The translations under genes were made by a program, and so were the position numbers. From NCBI RefSeq assembly GCF_905220415.1, contig NC_059553.1, positions 9,386,501 through 9,450,500 on the forward strand: a DNA stretch of 64,000 nt, read 5' to 3'. Shown piece after piece: positions 59,903 through 64,000 of the stretch (position 1 is the stretch's first letter; each line of letters begins with the position of its first letter). A model generated the notes under the pieces. That model worked only from the letters and a program-made list of their open reading frames with translations, had not been told where the DNA came from and did no database searches. Source of the stretch: Colias croceus. Taxonomy: Eukaryota > Arthropoda > Insecta > Lepidoptera > Pieridae.

Positions 59903-62872
59903 CTATACTTCCAACTTCAAAATCTCTTCCGTCTGAATATAATCAAGGCTTTGCATCCATACTTTTAGTGACTTTTTTAGTTTACATCTAGTCATTTTAA
60001 AAATATTTAATGTATTGTTAATTTTAGTATATAAGTAAGGACCTAAGAAAGAGAAAGATTTCTGAGCAAAAGAGGTATGAGTGGCTGGAGTTTGCCATAT
60101 AAGACGTCTACTTTCTGGATTTGTTAAAGTTCTATTAGCTGACTTATGAAATTTTAAAATGAGTGCCATTAAAAATAACTTCCGTACACTAAGAAAGCCG
60201 GTTTCTAGATACAGTTGCGTTGTTGAGAATCGTAAGTGTTTTTTATACGCCACTTTTATTACTGCCCTTTGTGCCCTTTCCACCCTCAGTAGTGTGCTTT
60301 TACAAGCTGCACCCCATGCACATATTCCGTAACACAGAAGCGACTGACACAGCGCTGTGTATATAATACGCATCGTTTCTGTATCAGCCACATTTCTTAA
60401 TAGTCTGAACATGTACATGAGTTTACGAACTCTGGAGCTTAGAGCACGTGCTTGGGTCTCCCATGTTAGTTTCTTGTCAATTATGACACCAAGATATTTA
60501 GTTTCATCTACTATTTGGAGGTTAGGGCACGAGCATAGTGGTGTACCATCTTTGCAGTGATGGATGGTAAACCTCATATCTACCCCAGGTGCCGTTTTTA
60601 GTGTTGTGTGAAAACAAACAACTTTTGTTTTGTCGGTGTTTAGGGTAAGTAGATTACTTTGCAGCCAACTTGCCATTATTTGAAGACCTGCTTGGGCTAC
60701 ACCAACGACTCCAGCCCAGTCGCGCTCGTAGAATATAACAGCAGTATCATCTGCGAAGGCAAAAACTTGAGCCTGAAGCATGTTCAATGAGCAGAAGTCG
60801 TTGATGTAGACCAAGAAAAGGGTAGGACCTAAAACACTACCCTGAGGAACGCCGAAATTTATAGATTTAATATCACTACAGAAGCTTTCCAACTTTACCC
60901 GCTGTAACCGCTGAGATAGATATGAGGAAAACCATTCCAGAGGTAAACCTCTAATTCCCACACACTCAAGTTTCCTGAGAAGGATTTTTCGAGAAACAGT
61001 ATCAAATGCTTTTGCCAGATCCAGGAAAACGCCAGCACATCTGTAGCCACCATCTAATTTAGTAACAATAAAGTCAACCAATGATGTGATGGCATCCTCC
61101 GTAGATCTGGCAGCTCGAAACCCGTATTGGTTAGGTGATAATATTTTTTCCTTCTCTAGAAAGCGCATCAGTCGGCTGTTTACTATTTTTTCTATAATTT
61201 TAGATAGTGAGCTAAGAAGAGAAATAGGCCTATAGTTGGATGGTGTATTAGGGTCACCTTGTTTAAAAATTGGACAGACATTAGCAAGTTTGCAACAGCT
61301 AGGAAATATACCGGAAGATAGACTCAAGTTAATTATAAAAGAAATTGGACGAGAAAGAGATAATTTGGCATATTTTAGAATTGCATTAGTAATGCCATCT
61401 ATTCCCGGAGCGGAGTTTGCTTTCAAGCAATTAATGACTTTCACTACTTCAGAAGGATCGGTAGGTGTGAAAGCAAGTGAGTTCGATGGACTTTTTGGTA
61501 AATTAGGGTAAGTTCGAGCTAGTTCTGATTCGGATTTATCAAGATTATCTAGAATTTTAGTAGCCAATTTTTCACCTATTTCTGAAAAATAATCATTAAC
61601 TGTATTAAGGGAATCTACAGGGCTGTTAGGTTTGATGTTCAGAAGTTCATTTCGATTATTTTTGGCATCATCAATTTTACATATCCTTTTGACAGTTCTC
61701 CAAAGTTTTTTACTATCTTTTCTTGTATCTTGAATAGCCTGTCTATCATATTCATCTTTTAAATTTTGAAATAAATTATTGCAGGTATTCCTATATTTTT
61801 TATACTCATTTTTAAGTGCTTCGGAGTCGGGGAACTTTTTTGTCGTCATATGTAAAGCATCGCGTTTTTTCAGACATTTTAATAAGTTTGGGGTTACCCA
61901 TGGTTTTAAAGTTAATTTACGTTTACTTGTGATGATTTTTGTGGTATTTTGTGTAATGAGATCAGTGAGAGAGTCAATAAAAAGCTCTGCTGCCATGTCA
62001 ACATTACTACAGTTATATAAAGTTGACCAGTCCATATTTTCTATTGACTCTAGCAATTTATTGTGATTAATTTTTGATTTAATTAATGTATCTGTACTAT
62101 TTGAAAAACATTTATCCATTATTGTAAGGCTAATTGACAATAAGATAGTATCATGGTCAGTAATATCAGAGTGGCAAATAATAGCTTTGCACTGTGATCG
62201 TGACTTAATCATACAATGGTCAAGACAGCTCCCCGATCTCGTTGGTACATTATATGCAGGTATATAGCCATATTGGGTCACTAGGTTTAAATATTGCTCA
62301 GAATAGATAGACATGCCAATATCTGTTATATCCAGGTTCAAATCACCGGTTATCACTCTATTTCTACTCGTACATTTTTTTAATACAAGTTCTAAAGAGT
62401 TCAAAAAGTTATTTATATCTGTCATGGAAGTAAAAGAAGGAGATCTATAGATTGAAGTTATAGAAATAATAGAGTCTATTTCTAAGATTAAACATGTCCC
62501 ATTACGAAAACTAGGTTCCACTATTTTCACCTTGCTAAGGCTAGCTTTATAAAAAATTACAATACCATCACTTTTGTTGTAGTATTTTTTTGAGTATGCA
62601 CAGTAATAACCAGAAAGATTTATACCCCCGAATGTATCGTCAATCCAACATTCTGTTAACACAATAACATCCGGCTGGTAGCCAAGACGATCTAGAAATA
62701 ATTCAAATGCGCTGATGTTTTTACGTATACTTCTTATGTTTTGTGTAATCATTGTGAACTGTCTATTAACGTCTCCAAAGTAATGGATGCAAGATTCGGG
62801 CTTAAAGGTTTGCCAGAACGGAATAATACATGTCTGATCTATATCATCAATTATTAAGTTTGTGTTAGCCAT
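59903..62872 (-). CDS. LINE ORF2: endonuclease-reverse transcriptase
   Basis: An uninterrupted 989-codon frame. The AP-type endonuclease occupies about residues 38-250. Its catalytic Asn is in ITQNIRS (42-48), Glu in LTECW (72-76), GDLNLD at 176-181 and the terminal Asp-His in ITDHDTI (237-243). A linker leads to the RT (about 480-760), with ANSAPGIDG, YRPISLLS, FLDLAKAFD (616-624), GVPQGSVLG and the active-site AFADDTA (705-711). Late C-A/C-x-residue motifs (LCYGICAWGAA, then RAQRAVIK) are typical of Jockey-superfamily proteins. It would nick target DNA and prime cDNA synthesis. All key residues are present and no frameshift was seen, so this copy may be recent. The start ATG is the first in frame, but it overlaps the upstream AT-rich frame by 19 bases. 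Confidence 0.9.
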   Translation of the reverse strand: MANTNLIIDDIDQTCIIPFWQTFKPESCIHYFGDVNRQFTMITQNIRSIRKNISAFELFLDRLGYQPDVIVLTECWIDDTFGGINLSGYYCAYSKKYYNKSDGIVIFYKASLSKVKIVEPSFRNGTCLILEIDSIISITSIYRSPSFTSMTDINNFLNSLELVLKKCTSRNRVITGDLNLDITDIGMSIYSEQYLNLVTQYGYIPAYNVPTRSGSCLDHCMIKSRSQCKAIICHSDITDHDTILLSISLTIMDKCFSNSTDTLIKSKINHNKLLESIENMDWSTLYNCSNVDMAAELFIDSLTDLITQNTTKIITSKRKLTLKPWVTPNLLKCLKKRDALHMTTKKFPDSEALKNEYKKYRNTCNNLFQNLKDEYDRQAIQDTRKDSKKLWRTVKRICKIDDAKNNRNELLNIKPNSPVDSLNTVNDYFSEIGEKLATKILDNLDKSESELARTYPNLPKSPSNSLAFTPTDPSEVVKVINCLKANSAPGIDGITNAILKYAKLSLSRPISFIINLSLSSGIFPSCCKLANVCPIFKQGDPNTPSNYRPISLLSSLSKIIEKIVNSRLMRFLEKEKILSPNQYGFRAARSTEDAITSLVDFIVTKLDGGYRCAGVFLDLAKAFDTVSRKILLRKLECVGIRGLPLEWFSSYLSQRLQRVKLESFCSDIKSINFGVPQGSVLGPTLFLVYINDFCSLNMLQAQVFAFADDTAVIFYERDWAGVVGVAQAGLQIMASWLQSNLLTLNTDKTKVVCFHTTLKTAPGVDMRFTIHHCKDGTPLCSCPNLQIVDETKYLGVIIDKKLTWETQARALSSRVRKLMYMFRLLRNVADTETMRIIYTALCQSLLCYGICAWGAACKSTLLRVERAQRAVIKVAYKKHLRFSTTQLYLETGFLSVRKLFLMALILKFHKSANRTLTNPESRRLIWQTPATHTSFAQKSFSFLGPYLYTKINNTLNIFKMTRCKLKKSLKVWMQSLDYIQTEEILKLEV

Positions 62873-63519
62873 TGGAATTTATTATAATGATTATGTGGAG
62901 ACCAATACGTATCTTTGATACGTTTATTGTTGTCCCATTTGAAGAAATAAAGATAGTGTCTGGCAGAGTTATAATATGTAAGTGGTGTAGGTGGATAAGG
63001 TGAATGTATTATATTATGGATATATATAAGGTTGAAATTAAATGTTTGTAATCGACACACACAAATTTCTGAGCAGTTGATATGTGCAAGAGTGAAAGCG
63101 TAAGAAATCAATAAAATATTTATACATTTTTGATGAGTTACAATTATAATTTTAGAACGTTTTAAATATTCGTTGTAAATAGTTAATTTCAAAAGTACAA
63201 TTCCATTTTTTGTTATATTACTACATAACAAACATTTCATAAATAATATTATATTAGAATTAAGTACACGATCTTTTATAAAGCAATAATTGATAATACA
63301 CTGTATAAGAATAAACTCATCAAAAAATAATATAATTTTAGTTGCACAAACATAAATAATATCTTCTAATATAATACATTTTGCAAAAATATTATTTAGA
63401 TACTTAAACGACGCTATTCTATTAAATAAAATATAATAAGCATAATTTGTAAGACTATTGCATTTAAAGCCTTGTATATTAATAAAATTTTTAACATAAT
63501 TTAACTTAACACTAATCAA
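62854..63519 (-). other. Open frame of 221 codons between ORF1 and ORF2
   Basis: It sits between the two LINE ORFs and overlaps the ORF2 start by 19 bases in another frame. Composition is very rich in I, N, Y, L, C and F, as expected from AT-rich DNA. I see no domain, signal peptide or motif. It may be a chance frame in the inter-ORF spacer, or a small element-specific protein. Family relatives would decide. Confidence 0.3.
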
Positions 63520-63567
63520 TATTAAAATACATGCATAAAAAATACCAAAATATATTATTGTTATTAG

Positions 63568-63981
63568 TCATTGAGTAAGACTTTTTAATTGTTGTTCATC
63601 TCTTACGTGGATATGAGGAGAACCATCAGCTTTGCGCAGAAACACACGGCCGTTACTCGACCAGCAATATTTGTACTTTTCCGTATTAGCAAAGTCTCTC
63701 GCCAGGAAGAATAGCCGTTTTATTTTAGCAGTTAATAATTCTGACATATATATGGTTGATGTTGAATTTAATCCAAGATGGCTTGCATTTAGTTGCTTCT
63801 GTGTAGATTTGTACAGTTTCTTTGCAGTCTCCAAAACCTTGTGCTTAGTAAAGGTGGATGTAAACTCAATAATTATAGGAGGGGATGACGTTTTATTGTT
63901 TCGGTTAAATCGCCGATAGACGTCTCGAACATCCGACGTATGATAGTCTAATTTTAATGAGTTAAACAATGAGTGTACCAT
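63568..63981 (-). CDS. LINE ORF1, C-terminal part, FP25K-like
   Basis: The frame of 137 codons from ATG at 63981 remains open to the window edge, so the true start may lie outside. The first part (RFNRNNKTSSPPIIIEFTS) looks like the end of an RRM-like or esterase-free ORF1 core. The end (from IYMSELLTAKIKRLFFLARD through YKYCWSSNGRVFLRK) resembles the conserved C-terminal domain of FP25K-type proteins known in insect LINE ORF1s and in baculoviruses. ORF1 proteins bind element RNA and act as chaperones. It ends 695 bases before ORF2. No lesion seen. Confidence 0.75.
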   Translation of the reverse strand: MVHSLFNSLKLDYHTSDVRDVYRRFNRNNKTSSPPIIIEFTSTFTKHKVLETAKKLYKSTQKQLNASHLGLNSTSTIYMSELLTAKIKRLFFLARDFANTEKYKYCWSSNGRVFLRKADGSPHIHVRDEQQLKSLTQ

Positions 63982-64000
63982 TTTATATAACCCTTCTTTT

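Larger units (their letters stand above)
59623..64000 (-). mobile_element. CR1/Jockey-like LINE, near full length
   Basis: Minus-strand element with ORF1 at the window edge, a 695-bp inter-ORF region, ORF2 and a 3' tail. It ends in about three copies of the octamer AATTATTG (59623-59658 on the plus strand). CR1-type LINEs typically end in short 8-bp tandem repeats instead of poly(A), which supports the clade; Daphne- or Zenon-like membership is possible. The 5' end lies beyond base 64000. Confidence 0.8.

Overview
This is nuclear genomic DNA of an insect, almost certainly a lepidopteran. The basis is its very AT-rich background and many repeats typical of moth and butterfly genomes: Lep1-like Helitron-type elements ending GCTAGT, a tRNA-derived SINE, RTE-like and CR1/Jockey-like LINEs, and a Kabuki/CsRn1-like Ty3/gypsy element. 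I recognise no host protein-coding gene, no functional tRNA or rRNA gene, and no CRISPR or bacterial feature. All convincing coding sequence belongs to mobile elements. The window looks like intergenic or intronic DNA swollen by transposons.

Layout. 1-18.4 kb is AT-rich DNA with many short non-autonomous elements. These include nested Helitron-like copies, a Harbinger-like MITE inside another MITE, a 740-bp foldback element split by a Helitron-like copy, a roughly 175-bp tandem repeat and a SINE. 18.4-31.5 kb is a satellite block: about 7.8 kb of a degenerate CAGACA hexamer repeat, flanked on both sides by copies of one LTR-like repeat in the same orientation. A 3.2-kb hAT-like element (8-bp target duplication) interrupts the satellite. 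That element holds a smaller foldback and a second hAT-like element (8-bp target duplication), and the second one carries a 1.1-kb array of 12-bp repeats.

32-34.9 kb is an RTE-like LINE with endonuclease and reverse transcriptase, broken by one in-frame stop. 37.3-41.8 kb is a minus-strand Ty3/gypsy element with a gag remnant, protease, and a long RT-RNase H-integrase frame. Its 3' end joins a third copy of the LTR-like/foldback repeat. Its 5' LTR is missing and a truncated Lep1-like copy abuts the primer-binding site. 42-59 kb again holds scattered Helitron-like elements, MITEs and a mariner-like transposase fragment. 59.6-64 kb is a largely intact minus-strand CR1/Jockey-like LINE whose ORF1 resembles the FP25K C-terminal fold and runs to the window edge.

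The genes work together only within each mobile element: ORF1 with ORF2 in the LINE, and Gag, protease and Pol in the gypsy element. The notable biology is architectural: repeated nesting with readable insertion junctions, and a six-frame-open hexamer satellite linked to LTR-like foldback repeats. Boundaries of short repeats were read by eye and may be off by a few bases.
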